Below are positions 1-8,628 of a stretch of DNA of 27,081 nucleotides, piece by piece. The translations under genes were made by a program, and so were the position numbers. The notes under the pieces are model-generated. The model made no database searches. It was not told where the DNA came from and saw nothing but the letters and a program-made list of their open reading frames with translations. Within the stretch, counting starts at the first letter, position 1; every line of letters begins with the position of its first letter. This DNA comes from Gnetum montanum (Eukaryota; Streptophyta; Gnetopsida; Gnetales; Gnetaceae). The stretch covers positions 35,707-62,787 of the forward strand of contig MNCI01033699.1 in the NCBI GenBank assembly GCA_015680685.1, written 5' to 3'.

Positions 1-4
1 AACA

Positions 5-175
5 AGTAGCTGATTCCTTGACTAGCCATACACATCCGTAGATGCTCATAATCAAGTCGTACTTGTCCCACGTTCTAGGAGGAAAGGGTGAGAGAATCTA
101 ATCGCGATGAGTAGCCGATTCCTTGGCTAGCCGTACACATTCGTCAACGCTCGTAACCAAGTCGTACTCATGCCG
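5..175. repeat. Two-copy direct repeat inside the LTR, about 105 bp period
   Basis: The stretch beginning AGTAGCTGATTCCTTG at 5 recurs as AGTAGCCGATTCCTTG at 110. About 65 bp match in each copy with a handful of changes, nearly all C/T or G/A, and about 40 bp of non-matching spacer lies between. This is a local duplication in the downstream (U5-side) part of the family A LTR. Confidence 0.85.
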
Positions 176-423
176 TGTTACAAGGAAAGTAGTAAATAAC
201 ATTAATTAAACCTATCCATGCACTGCAAGGTTTATCCATAAAGCTCATCTTTATTGCCGTACACAACTTGTGTTCAGGTACAAAGCTGCTCGAATAAAGA
301 ACCGTTCACTTGGGGGACTCCTACTACAGGCACATGGAAAAATATTCTATTTCTGGGGTGATCAATCCACTAGAACTTCACTACTTTATGCCTAGGATCT
401 AAAATGAGGGGAGTTCCGCCTCT

Positions 424-431
424 TATTTATA
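424..431 (-). promoter_or_regulatory. TATA box of minus-strand family A LTR
   Basis: TATAAATA on the minus strand, in the context CTATAAATAAGAG, lies about 115 bp inside the LTR start. The LTRs at 19626 and 25932 have the same TATAAATA about 165 bp inside their starts. It is a plausible U3 core promoter; whether it is active is unknown. Confidence 0.6.
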
Positions 432-447
432 GATATGATGGCAGATT

Positions 448-520
448 GCGATATCGTGTACGCGATATCGCAGGGAATGCGATATCGCGTCGGCTGCGAT
501 ATCGCGTACGCGATATTGCG
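448..520. repeat. Cluster of CGATATCG palindromes, CpG-rich
   Basis: Five GCGATATCGC-type units (starting near 448, 461, 479, 496 and 509) are packed into about 73 bp upstream of the LTR TATA box. Each is self-complementary around GATATC, and some are linked by GTACGCG. One unit reads GATATTG, a single C-to-T change. The rest of the window is strongly CpG-poor, so the block stands out. The LTR at 25932 has CGATATC three times at the equivalent place, so this is a family trait, better preserved here. Confidence 0.85.
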
Positions 521-544
521 GCTTGTGCAATCCGCGTCTCATCA

Positions 545-845
545 CTTGCCAAAGACTTAGGTGTGATAGGTCCTATAATGTCCAACCCCCAACATTGGAA
601 CAACCATGTGATCTACGTAGTATGTAGTTCAGTGGGTGGCACGTGCATTAAGTTTTCATGTCATTAATACACATCACACATCTTGACCTTGGAAACACAA
701 TCATGCTCCATGTAAGGCCAATAGTAACCTGAGCATTTGATTTTTATTGCCATTACCCTAGGTGCTATGTGACCTCCACACAGTCCCTCATGGACTTAAT
801 TGACAATCATTTTTGCTTCAACTAATGCAGGTTAGTAGTATTCTA
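545..845 (-). pseudogene. Ty3/gypsy integrase, N-terminal fragment (truncated)
   Basis: Integrase joins retrotransposon cDNA to the chromosome. On the minus strand, around 795-665, the translation contains VHEGLCGGH, then GYYWPYM, then KMCDVY. This matches the HHCC zinc-binding domain of gypsy integrases (H-E-G-x-C-G-x-H, GYYWP, C-x2-C). The last zinc-binding cysteine reads as tyrosine. Further on, 588-545 gives GLDIIGPITPKS, the start of the catalytic core with the first acidic residue of the DDE triad. The reading frame differs by one from the RNase H and RT segments, so there is a frameshift between them. The domain stops dead at 544/545 where a family A LTR begins, so the rest of the catalytic core is missing or displaced. 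This is a pseudogene. Confidence 0.75.
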
Positions 846-1089
846 TCATAAGACTTGTGACACAAGGTGCTATCACCTACAAGGATGTATTATTGTGATC
901 GATTTTGCACTGAATATTTTTGGTTAGTGGTTAGATGTTGTGGAGGCTCATCCTATTGGAGGTACGTCTTAATATTGTTGTACCGCTCTTGTGCGTGTGT
1001 TGTGCTTGTCGTGGTTACGGATGTGATGCTTGTTGTTTGAGTAATAGGCTTGACATAATCTGTTATCAAAGTGGGTAAGGTATAAAACA

Positions 1090-1475
1090 TGTTGGGTGCT
1101 ATGCTTAAGGCTAAGGTGGCTAATGCATTAGCAATGGCATTCTCGTTATGGGTTACATGTTGGATATCTACGATTGCAAATTTCTTGAGCAAGTGTTTTG
1201 CCAGATCACAATAAGGTTGTAAATGTTGTGCTTTATAAGTGTAAACCTCTATAATTTGTTTAACAACTAATTGCAAATCTCCTTGGACTACCATGTTTTG
1301 GATTCCTAAATCATGGGTTGCTAAGACACCTCGAAGGAGACCTTCATACTTCGCTACGTTGTTGGTGCAAGGAAATGCAAAGTGATATGCGAAGGGTTAG
1401 ATCTCCCTAGAGGGAAACATGATGATTACAGTAGCACTACCCCCTTATGAGGTTGAAGCATCATCAAAGTGTAAA
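1090..1475 (-). pseudogene. Additional (archaeal-type) RNase H domain of Tat-like element
   Basis: On the minus strand the frame reads VLHFDDAST, then FPCTNNVAKYEGLL, then VVQGDLQLVVKQI, then IQHVTHNENAIANALATLA. These are the blocks of the extra RNase H (RVT_3-like) found after the normal RNase H in plant Tat-lineage Ty3/gypsy elements. The usual AEYEAL block reads AKYEGL here, so the conserved acidic residue is lysine, as expected from a single G-to-A change; activity would be lost. It lies in the same frame as the RT and first RNase H segments. Stops interrupt the part before about 1295. The presence of two RNase H domains is the main reason to place this element near Tat/Ogre and not Athila. 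Confidence 0.75.
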
Positions 1476-1663
1476 ACTGCCTCAAAGTTTGTAGGCACTT
1501 AACTTATGCTATTAACATGCTCATCTGGAAATTCTAGAACTATTATTTCTTGATCATATATTGGTGAAGCTGTGAGTTATGCGGCTATTGCTTGACCTTT
1601 TGTGGATGCTTAGGCTATGTAGTGTAGGTCAAATTTCATAGTTATTGTTTTTCACTATACAAT

Positions 1664-2005
1664 TCAACTACTTTTGTAGATGTTTGTAGTAATATCCTGG
1701 AGTACGTTGCTTTTGTAAATGATGTTAACTTGATTGCAAAAAGGAGAATGCCTCCACTTCTTAAGTGTGAAAACTAAGATGAGGTAGTTCTTCTCTACAT
1801 CGTTATATTTTTCTTTGTGGGCCACTAGTGCATGGATTAAGTAGTAAATAGGGACCTCAAAGCCATCGTCTTGCTTTTGGCAAAGTAGAGAAGTGATGGA
1901 CACATCTGAGATTGCAAGGTAAATTTAAAATGGCTTATCTCCTTGTGGATGGTAGACTATTGGAAGTTGAGCTAGCTCCTTCTTGAGGTTGTCAAACGCC
2001 TCTTA
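1664..2005 (-). pseudogene. Ty3/gypsy RNase H domain
   Basis: Translation of the minus strand gives AFDNLKKELAQLP, then a stop, then IYLAISDVSITSLLCQ, PIYYLIHALVAHKEKYNDVE and FTLKKWRHS. This is the RT-linked RNase H of Ty3/gypsy elements, which removes the RNA strand during reverse transcription. The tail runs into a stop near 1664. It follows the RT directly and in the same frame, as in intact polyproteins. The domain is recognisable throughout but broken by at least one stop, so it is inferred to be non-functional. Confidence 0.8.
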
Positions 2006-2851
2006 TTATTGAGCTATCCACTCAAATTGGACTCCCTTTTTGAGCAAATTTTTCATTGGCTGTAACTTATTAGTCAACCTTGTGATAAACTTACGAATGA
2101 ATTGTAATTTTTCTTGTAACCCATGTAGCTCCTTAAGGTTTTCCAATGGTGCTAAGTTGGTGATAGCCTTAACCTTATTAGGGTCTAGATGTATGCCTGC
2201 TTCTGATACTACAAAGCCCAACATGTGATCAGTCTTGATGCTGAAGACACACTTCTTAGGGTTTAGCCTAAGGTCATGTCTAAGGCAACATTTGAGGATA
2301 TGGTCTAAGTCATATGCGTGGTTGTGAGCCACCTTGGACTTAACTACTATATCATTGATGTAGTCATTAAGCAAATCCAGTAAATAATCACTAAAGATAT
2401 ACATCATTGCGTGTTGGTAGGTTGCTCCTGCATTCTTTAGTTTGAAAGGCATCATTATGTAGCAAAACATACCCCAAGGGGTAATAAAGGTTGTGCTGAG
2501 CTAGTGCTCCAGGTTTATCCAAATTTGGTTGTACCCTAAGAACTTGTCCATGAAGGACAACAAGACATGAGCAGCCATAGTCTTGATGAGTTGGTCAATA
2601 ATAGGCAATGGAAAATTATCTTTGATGATCACCTTATTTAGGTCTTGGAAGTCTATGTAAATGCGTAGACTTCTATTTTTCTTAGGAACAACTGCAATGT
2701 TGGAAACCTAGTTTGTGTAGTCAACAACCCAAATGAAACTAGCCTTGTAAAGCTTGGTGATTTCATCATGAACAACCAACGCCACCTCAGGTTTCACCTT
2801 GTGAGCTTTCTATTTGATTGGCTTTACGCACGGATCAAGGATGATGTTATG
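2006..2851 (-). pseudogene. Ty3/gypsy reverse transcriptase domain
   Basis: Reverse transcriptase core on the minus strand. In order the frame shows VALVVHDEITKLYKASFI, VSNIAVVPKKN, IYIDFQDLNK, DNFPLPIIDQL, LLSFMDKFLGYNQI (first catalytic aspartate kept), TTFITPWGMFCY, MPFKLKNAGATYQ and YINDIVVKSK. The last block is normally Y-V-D-D. The first aspartate is asparagine here, which is inactivating. At least four in-frame stops lie in the 2471-2851 part, all before FCYIMMPF. The FGLKNAGATYQR-type signature and YVDDMIVKSK-type block are typical of plant Tat-like gypsy elements. The length of about 280 codons is normal for the domain. Assignment to Ty3/gypsy RT is firm; the lineage is inferred. Confidence 0.88.
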
Positions 2852-3268
2852 TTATATTATACGAGGGTTCAGGCCCAACATGTCCTCATAGGACCATGCA
2901 AATGCCTTAACATTATCGTTGAGGACATTAGTGATGCTTTGTTTGAGTTGAGGCTCTAACAAGGAACTTAGTTTTCGTGTTTTTGCCTCGCCTCTATGTG
3001 TTACTATAGGTACTTCAATGAGAGAATCTTCAGTTATGTCACTTGCCTCTAGATTTAGAGCTTTGACTAGATGGTTTGGCCAATCTAGGGATGCTACATG
3101 TGTGTCATAAGCTATGGGCTCAAAGTCTAGGAATTCAATGTTTATGCATTGCATGGAATCTCCATAAGGTCCAGTCAAGACCAAGGATAGATGAAGATGC
3201 TTGTATGCACTCATGTTGTAATCCTGCCAAGAATCCTGCAAAACAACCAGAAAAATGCCAAGTAGCAC
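2852..3268 (-). pseudogene. Gypsy pol segment just upstream of RT
   Basis: This stretch is open on the minus strand for about 138 codons and in frame with the RT. Its end, AFAWSYEDMLGLNPRII, matches the conserved lead-in to plant gypsy RT (FAW-x2-D-M-P-G-L/I-D). The earlier part (TGPYGDSMQCINIEFL onward) belongs to the variable linker between protease and RT and has no assigned function. The recognisable gypsy sequence ends around 3285, where the plus-strand insertion begins. The matching upstream half of the element resumes at about 9060. Confidence 0.65.
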
Positions 3269-3289
3269 CTATCTTAATAAAGTAAAATG

Positions 3290-4470
3290 CATAAGATAAG
3301 GAAGATAATGCTATATATAAAAAACATTCACCTAATTGTGCAATTTTGGGTTTAGGTAAGCAAATGTAGTAACCAATTTGGGGCCTTAGTTGGCCATAGG
3401 ATTGCAAGTTTAAGATCATAGTGGACCATGGATTGTGTGAGATGGATTGGTTTAGGTAAGGTTGGGAAAGTTTGGAACATGGGATTAGGCTAGGCATTTA
3501 CTAGGCAGCAAGAAAAAATGCAAAAAATTTTCTAAGTCTAGGAACATTGGAAAAGTTAGAAAACATTTTCTAACTCTAGGTGCTATGCTTGTCCTGCATT
3601 ATGTGTGGGACATGGGATAATACTTGAGTAGGTGACATGTCCATCACCCCATAAAAATATAAATAGAAGTTTTCACCATGGTCAACTTGTCATTTTGAAA
3701 AGTAAAAATGAGTAGTCACCAAGTGTAGCATGGCCAAAGTAGAAAGAATCAAAGTGTAGTGATGAAGATGAGGAAGACTAGAGCATAACCACCAACCATG
3801 ATGCGCTGTAGTGAACGCCAACACCTTGACCTCACCAATGTGGATGAGGGAGAACGTGCATTGAGGCACCTCCCCAAGGTGCTCATAGAGCAGTGAAGGA
3901 AGACTTTGTTAGCCAAATTTAGTGCTATGCTTTTCCCTTGCAATTTTGTTCATGTTGTTTACTTTGGGGTTTTAAGTTTTAGAGGTGGCCTACCCTAGGT
4001 AGGGCACACCAGCACTTCCATGGCTACCATGATGGTCATGATTAAGAAGAAGGAGTGAGCATGGTAATAGGTTTTTTTGAGTTTTTGGATTTTTGGATTT
4101 TCTGCATGTGAGGTTTTTCTACATATTGTGCATGGCACAGGATGAGGGTTTTTTGTTTACCATGTGGGATGTAGGATACAGTGGGAATGGTTTTTTCTCT
4201 CTTTTTTTTTGTTCCTTTAGCCATGGTTGAGATGGTTGGAAGATTGCAAGACATGAACACAGAGCATAACAGTTAGGATTAAGTGGCAGCAAGCATAGAG
4301 CGTAATGGAGTGGGTAGGGTGACCGCAAGGGTCACAACTATGTCACACCTAGATTTTTACACTTGGGAGTGCTTCGCTCTAATGTTACGCTTTTATGAGT
4401 TAGAAAGTTTTTGGACTTTCCTGTTTGGACGGTACACTCTCAAGAGCAAGATAGAAAGTTAGAAAAATAT
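3290..4470. other. Non-coding 5' part of the insertion
   Basis: No believable gene is seen here. Short reading frames exist on both strands but have no domain-like composition. The segment holds a TATAAATA box, scattered AGCATAAC/GTTATGCT boxes (for example near 3780, 3930, 4265 and 4380), and T-rich stretches at 4070-4100 and 4190-4215. Two short TCTAAGTCTAGG/TCTAACTCTAGG repeats lie at about 3530-3575. It is probably leader or U3-like sequence of the inserted element. Confidence 0.4.
3657..3664 (+). promoter_or_regulatory. Candidate TATA box of the insertion
   Basis: ATATAAATAG in the context CCCATAAAAATATAAATAGAAG is a plant-type TATA box on the plus strand, upstream of the minisatellite and the plus-strand coding remnant. 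No transcription start can be confirmed from sequence. Confidence 0.35.
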
Positions 4471-4479
4471 TGAAATTTT

Positions 4480-4830
4480 CAAGGGTTATGCTCTTGCAGA
4501 GCGTAACCAACATTTAGGATTTTTTTTGCAATTTTCAAGGGTTATGCTCACTCTGCAGGGAGCGTAACCAACAATTAGAAATTTTTTTGCAATTCTTCAA
4601 GGGTTATGCTCTATAGGGAATGTAACCAATAGTTAGAAATTTTTTGTAGTTTTTCAAGGGTTATGCTTTGCAAGGAGCATAACCAATAGTTAGAAATTTT
4701 TTGCAGTTTTTCGAGGGTTATGCTCTATGGGGAGCGTAATCAATAGTTAGAAATTTTTTTAGTGTTTCCCAAAGGCTACGCTTTGCAGGGAGCATAACAA
4801 ATAGTTAGAAATTTTTTAATGTTTTTGGAG
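4480..4830 (+). repeat. Minisatellite, six units of about 57 bp, each with a hairpin
   Basis: Units begin at 4480, 4536, 4598, 4655, 4712 and 4770 with CAAGGGTTATGCT or a close variant (CGAGGGTTATGCT, CAAAGGCTACGCT). Spacings are 56, 62, 57, 57 and 58 bp. Each unit has an inverted repeat, GTTATGCTC then a short loop then GAGCATAAC or GAGCGTAAC, followed by (A)CCAATAGTTAGAAATTTTTTGCAG. Units differ mainly by C/T and G/A changes and small loop indels. A degenerate partial copy precedes them at about 4395-4470. Confidence 0.92.
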
Positions 4831-5042
4831 TTGTCGAGTACGAAAAGTATAATATTGGACATGAAAAAAATGCTAGGTGCAAATGTGAAATGGAGACATT
4901 AGTATTATGCTCGGTTGAGGACTAGGCACATCAGATGGGTATGTCAACGTCCCTTTCCCATGGGGTTTGTGAGGGGAACTAAAAGTTTTGCTAATGTGCT
5001 AAGTATAATTTTGATGTATTTTTTGTGTATCCAATGCTAACA

Positions 5043-5690
5043 CTCTCTTTTTGTTACTATTATGGCTACATGGTACTGTTGAAGTCCATCCTCATTGTGG
5101 TGAAGCTGGTGGGTATCTTATGTTGTATGAGAGAACCCATACCGAATGTACCTGCACCAGACATGCGTGTGGGTCACTAGGCAATGTGGTTTAGATTAGG
5201 AACATGTGAGTTCCTGGAATTCTTGCTTTGACACTTTAATGTGATGGTGTGGTCACACTTGGTAGTGGAAATGACCGACATCATCACAAAAACATTATTG
5301 CCTGGGGAAAATCAGGGCATCCTAAGCTTTTTATTTGATGAGCCCATTGCTAGTGATGGAGTAGGGAGTTTAGGCTAGGGCCCTAAGGGCTTTAGGCCTT
5401 TATTCAGGATTTGGTAGATGCTAGAATTCCAATGCTATGACAAGAACAACACCTTGTTTATTACTCAACGAGTGCTCACCCTTTTTCAGAACCCACCTGG
5501 GATGGTATATTGTGCTGAATAATGGGTTCTTTTACAATTTTTCATACTATCCCTTCGATCATAAGTCATATAAGGATGCAAATTGTTTATGTCTGTTGCC
5601 AAATTTATTGTTGACACACTTGGCCTCCATGATGATGAGGGGCCTTGAACTTGGCCTACACTGCCTTACAAGAATTCTCATCCTTTGAAA
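5043..5690 (+). pseudogene. FCP1/NIF-like HAD phosphatase domain, broken
   Basis: The frame starting at 5043 reads in order KSILIVVKLVGILCC (5085-5126), WFRLGTCEFLEFLL, a stop, then HFNVMVWSHL (about 5232-5261), KTLLPGENQGILSFLFDEP, then YDKNNTLFIT (5436-5465) and FQNPP (5487-5498). Plant FCP1/NIF-type HAD phosphatases have the same order: VLDLNGIL, RPFCFEFLxFCFERFxVGIWSS, NTLLIDD and ALLNPP. The spacing is about right for a domain of roughly 170 residues. Members dephosphorylate proteins such as the RNA polymerase II tail. Here the motif I aspartate is lysine and the IDD acidic pair is IT, so it could not be active. In-frame stops (5178 TAG, 5229 TGA, 5376 TAG, 5415 TAG and a later TAA) fall where Gln or Arg codons would be one C-to-T step away. 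The family call is by eye and moderate. Confidence 0.5.
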
Positions 5691-5873
5691 ATGTCTACAT
5701 CGTGATGATTAGACAAATTGGGTCTGACCTGGTGAAATACCCCCATTGGTACCTTAAGGCCTATGAGAGATGTCAAAATTATGGCTAGTTGGACGCTGAG
5801 TGGGTGACCAGCATATTGAGCGTAGAGGAGGTCTCAACCCCACCATTACCATTTTGCACACCATTTGTGCTAT
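5690..5873 (+). pseudogene. Coding remnant after the HAD-like part, ending at a splice-donor-like site
   Basis: A different frame carries the sense here: FENVYIVMIRQIGSDLVKYP, then HWYLKAYERCQNYG, a TAG, then LDAEWVTSILSVEEVSTPPL and FCTPFVLC. The composition is protein-like, with only one internal stop in about 60 codons. I do not recognise a family. The segment ends at TATGTAAGTAG (5872), a strong-looking plant 5' splice site, after which the sequence turns T-rich. This may be exon remnant of a captured gene or part of a transposon ORF. Confidence 0.4.
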
Positions 5874-5979
5874 GTAAGTAGTGCATCATTTTTTTATGCA
5901 TTTGCCACTTTGCTTTTCTCATGATGTTAATTTTAATTTTTCCTATTAAAATTGTGGTTACTTCAAGAGAGGTCATGGT
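5874..5979 (+). other. Possible intron
   Basis: GTAAGT at 5874-5879 is followed by T-rich sequence and then CCTATTAAAATTGTGGTTACTTCAAG at 5941-5966, where AG could serve as acceptor. Several AGs are possible, so the 3' end is uncertain. Base composition shifts sharply from the flanking coding-like DNA. This supports, weakly, an origin from an intron-containing gene. Confidence 0.3.
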
Positions 5980-6307
5980 GGTTGCAATAGACTGCACTGA
6001 GGCTACCCTTATTATGAAATATGGTAATGTTGAGAGTTCATAACATTGGTTGTGCCATGAGGCCCCAGTAGAGTTAACTAGGAAGATTTAACAAGCTAGG
6101 CTAATGGGCCTTTTCTTAGCCCTTAGCCCAAGAATCTTGGTGGTTGAGATGGTTGCTATCATTAACTTCTTTAGTGAGAGTGCTAGTTGTTTCATTACAT
6201 AGGCCCATGGTGTATAAGTAATTTTTGACCTTATAGATGATTTCTTTGCAGACCTCTTTGGCCTCTCCTCTGAGGGCCCACTGGTTGCTAAAAGAATTGA
6301 CAAAGAA

Positions 6308-7255
6308 ATGGACCATAAAGGGGATGTTGAGGAGTGGGTAGGAACTTCTAGATCCTGCAAAAGAATACTTATTAAGGATGTGAGACTACCTATGATCCAC
6401 CACCTCTACCCAATCTTTCATGTGCGTGCATTTCCAAAGTTGCTCTCCCAAGGGAAAATTCTTAGGGTGGAACAAGCTTGGGTGATGAGGGATGTGATAG
6501 AGGAGGGCATGCTGTACAACTGGGCATCTTACTTGGCCAATGGCCTATGTGTTGAAATTATTAGAGTGCACCACAACCTTCAGGCAAGGTCACACATGTA
6601 CTTCATGTTTTTCATAGGATGCCTACGAAGGTTTGCAGAGTTTTTGGTTGTTTGTGATAATAGAAAATTGGTAGTGCAGGACCACAAGTAGCTCTCCAGG
6701 CTAGGGATCTAGCACTTTTTCACTACCACATGGTCATAGGATCCCCTAGAGGCAATCGGTGTGTCATTTTCTATAAGAACTAGAGGTCACTTACGTGATA
6801 GTGTAGGTGAGGCCCCACTAAATAATATCGAGAATGCGATTAGAGGGGAAAAACTCATTACTAAGGTAGTGGGATCATCCAGGACAAAATTTAAGAGGTC
6901 TTGTCCTGTGGACGAGCTCATACGTGAAGTGGAGGAAAGTGGCAAAAAAATCCAGTTAAAGTTTTACAATTTACGTTTAGAAATCATAGGTGAATATAAA
7001 TCATTGGATACTATTATAATATTCTATGCTATGTTATATCAATCATTGAAAATTCTAATCCTAACTCATGTGGATCATTGGATATAGGAAAGAGGGCCTC
7101 TATGATGGCAACAAAACCCATAGTGAATGATGTCCCTCATCAAATTGAGGGATAGGTACCAGAGGAAGAGGAGCAAGAAGCTGTAGAGGTCTTACTGCAA
7201 CTAGAGGAAGAAGGGTTACCGTAGTTGGACGGGGGTCAGTTTGAAAATATTTTTG
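6308..7255 (+). pseudogene. Transposon-type ORF remnant, unidentified
   Basis: One frame is largely open from 6308 to 6691 and again 6761-7087, with few stops between. The first part has LPMIHHLYPIFHVRAFPKLL, then VEQAWVMRDVIEEGMLYNWA, SYLANGLCVEIIRVHHN and HMYFMFFIGCLRRFA. The alternation of YNWA-type and helix-forming segments recalls the long accessory ORF of plant LTR elements (putative plant transposon protein), but the match is loose. After 7087 the frame shifts and an acidic stretch appears (VPEEEEQEAVEVLLQLEEE, about 7155-7220). The whole piece is in the same orientation as the HAD-like part. No enzyme motif is seen. It may be the continuation of that ORF or a separate one. Confidence 0.4.
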
Positions 7256-7559
7256 ACAGCATGTAGATGAGTGATCTCCCTGCTCTCACATGTTAGGGCT
7301 TATTGGGTAGGAGCTCTGCACCACCATCTTCTTTTTTTGTCTGTTTTTTTGTTGTGTTTTTAACCCTTGCACCTTTGGTTATCGGCTATTAGATAATTAC
7401 TAAATGTGTTTTATCATAGCCACTAGTGTTTTTGCTGGGGGTCTAGTGTCCACATCTACTTTCCACATGCAGCCTTGGGTAGAGGAACCTAATAATTTTG
7501 TCGTCATGTAAGGCTTGGTTGAAGATATGGTGGACTACATATAGAAAACAGATCCTGAG

Positions 7560-8628
7560 ATCGGTATGTCCATGTTGCCTATCTTACTTCATCGATTTGT
7601 TGCTTAAGTCTATGGCTAAGATTGTCTTGCCTATTGTATAAAAACATGTTCCAAACTTTGATGGGACCAAAATAGGATGGCTAGAGTTGATGTTGTGCCC
7701 AAGTTTTCCCCTGAAGTAGAGCAAATGTCTTATCATGTGTATGATGAGGTAAGCAAGTGCATGCTCTCATTTGTGAGAGCATTGTGGGAATGCAGACGCA
7801 CTAATAGGCATCTACAGAAATGGGTGCATGAGCTCTAGGATAGAGGAGTGAGCCAAGATGCAAAATTGGAGGACCTGTAGGCCCATTATAACTTCCTAGC
7901 TACTAGTGACGAAGGCTGAGATTGGCTATGCTAGGTACTAGTTAGCCATTTATGGAAAAAATGAGGCCACCCGAGAGGTGATCGAGCAACAACTATAAAT
8001 GGATTTACTAACCATAAAAAACTAGGACTAGAAGGATTATAGCACCAAATCATATTAATGGGGTCAAACTTAGAAGAACCATAAATACCACTACAAGTAG
8101 GAATGAGAGGCGTACCTTAAAAGGTACAAAGATGAATCCATGGAGCATCGTTGCCGCAACATGTTCCTTGACATAATTGGAACAACACAGGCTTATGAAT
8201 TATTTGCTAGTAATGTAGTGGTAAGTGGGAATCCAGAGAGACACATTGTTGTGCCTTCGAGAGAGGTTTCTTCTACTATGTTTTCACTAGGGTCACCTTC
8301 ATGGACAACTATGGAGAAAGGAAAGACCCTTGTATGTATTAACCTCAATGAGGAGGATTGGATGTAGCTATTGGAGGTTGAAATCCTTTGACACTTAGAA
8401 GTGGGCCTTAGTAGGATGCCTCTAGATATGGATGCAGGTTCATCTTAGGTTGGTCTGGTTTGAATTACTTTTATTTATTTTGTGATAATTTAACATATCA
8501 CTTATTTGTCAGCTAATTTATTATTTTATTTTGCTTAAAGTAGGTTCTGGATGATGGCGCAAGCCCTAGTGGAGTAGTAGAGGAAGAGGAAGAAGAAGAA
8601 CCCTAGCCTCCACCAAACACCGCTAGTT
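7560..8628 (+). pseudogene. Coiled-coil-like coding remnant with acidic tail
   Basis: From 7686 one frame reads VDVVPKFSPEVEQMSYHVYD and EVSKCMLSFVRALWECRR, then TNRHLQKWVHEL before a TAG. A neighbouring frame then carries EATREVIEQQL, YLKRYKDESMEHRCRNMFLD and a 75-codon open piece at 8140-8367. Most stops are TAG or TAA within Gln-rich, heptad-like sequence, suggesting an original coiled coil. A last piece at 8544-8628 encodes VLDDGASPSGVVEEEEEEEP, an acidic tail. Between 8367 and 8544 the DNA is T-rich and ends in TTGCTTAAAGTAG before the tail, resembling an intron with acceptor. No family is recognised. Confidence 0.4.

Larger units (their letters stand above)
1..544 (-). mobile_element. 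Family A LTR, partial, minus strand
   Basis: Read on the minus strand this begins TGATGAG at 544. The LTRs at 19626 (TGATGAG) and 25932 (TGATGAA) begin almost identically. It then shows a TATAAATA box, and a stretch around 310-180 aligns with the 19626 LTR: both share AATATTTTTC, GTAGNAGGAGTC, TTTATTC, TTGTACCT and CAATAAAGATGAGCTTT in the same order and spacing. Toward position 1 a GGACAAGTACGAC-like box matches GGACATGTACGAC of the LTR at 25932. The copy keeps far more CpG than the other two, so it may be younger or less decayed. It abuts integrase sequence of the surrounding gypsy element at 545, so it probably inserted there. Its other end lies outside the window, so solo LTR versus full element cannot be decided. 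Confidence 0.7.

Noticed and set aside
404-667. Plus-strand 87-codon open frame starting MRGVPPLIYRYDG
   Set aside because: It is a shadow of the minus-strand LTR with its CGATATCG palindromes and of the integrase end; the repeated RYRVRDIA peptide is just the palindrome array translated.
3135-3497. Minus-strand 120-codon open frame across the gypsy/insertion junction
   Set aside because: It spans the junction, overlaps the in-frame RT lead-in at 2852-3268 in another frame, and has no domain-like content.
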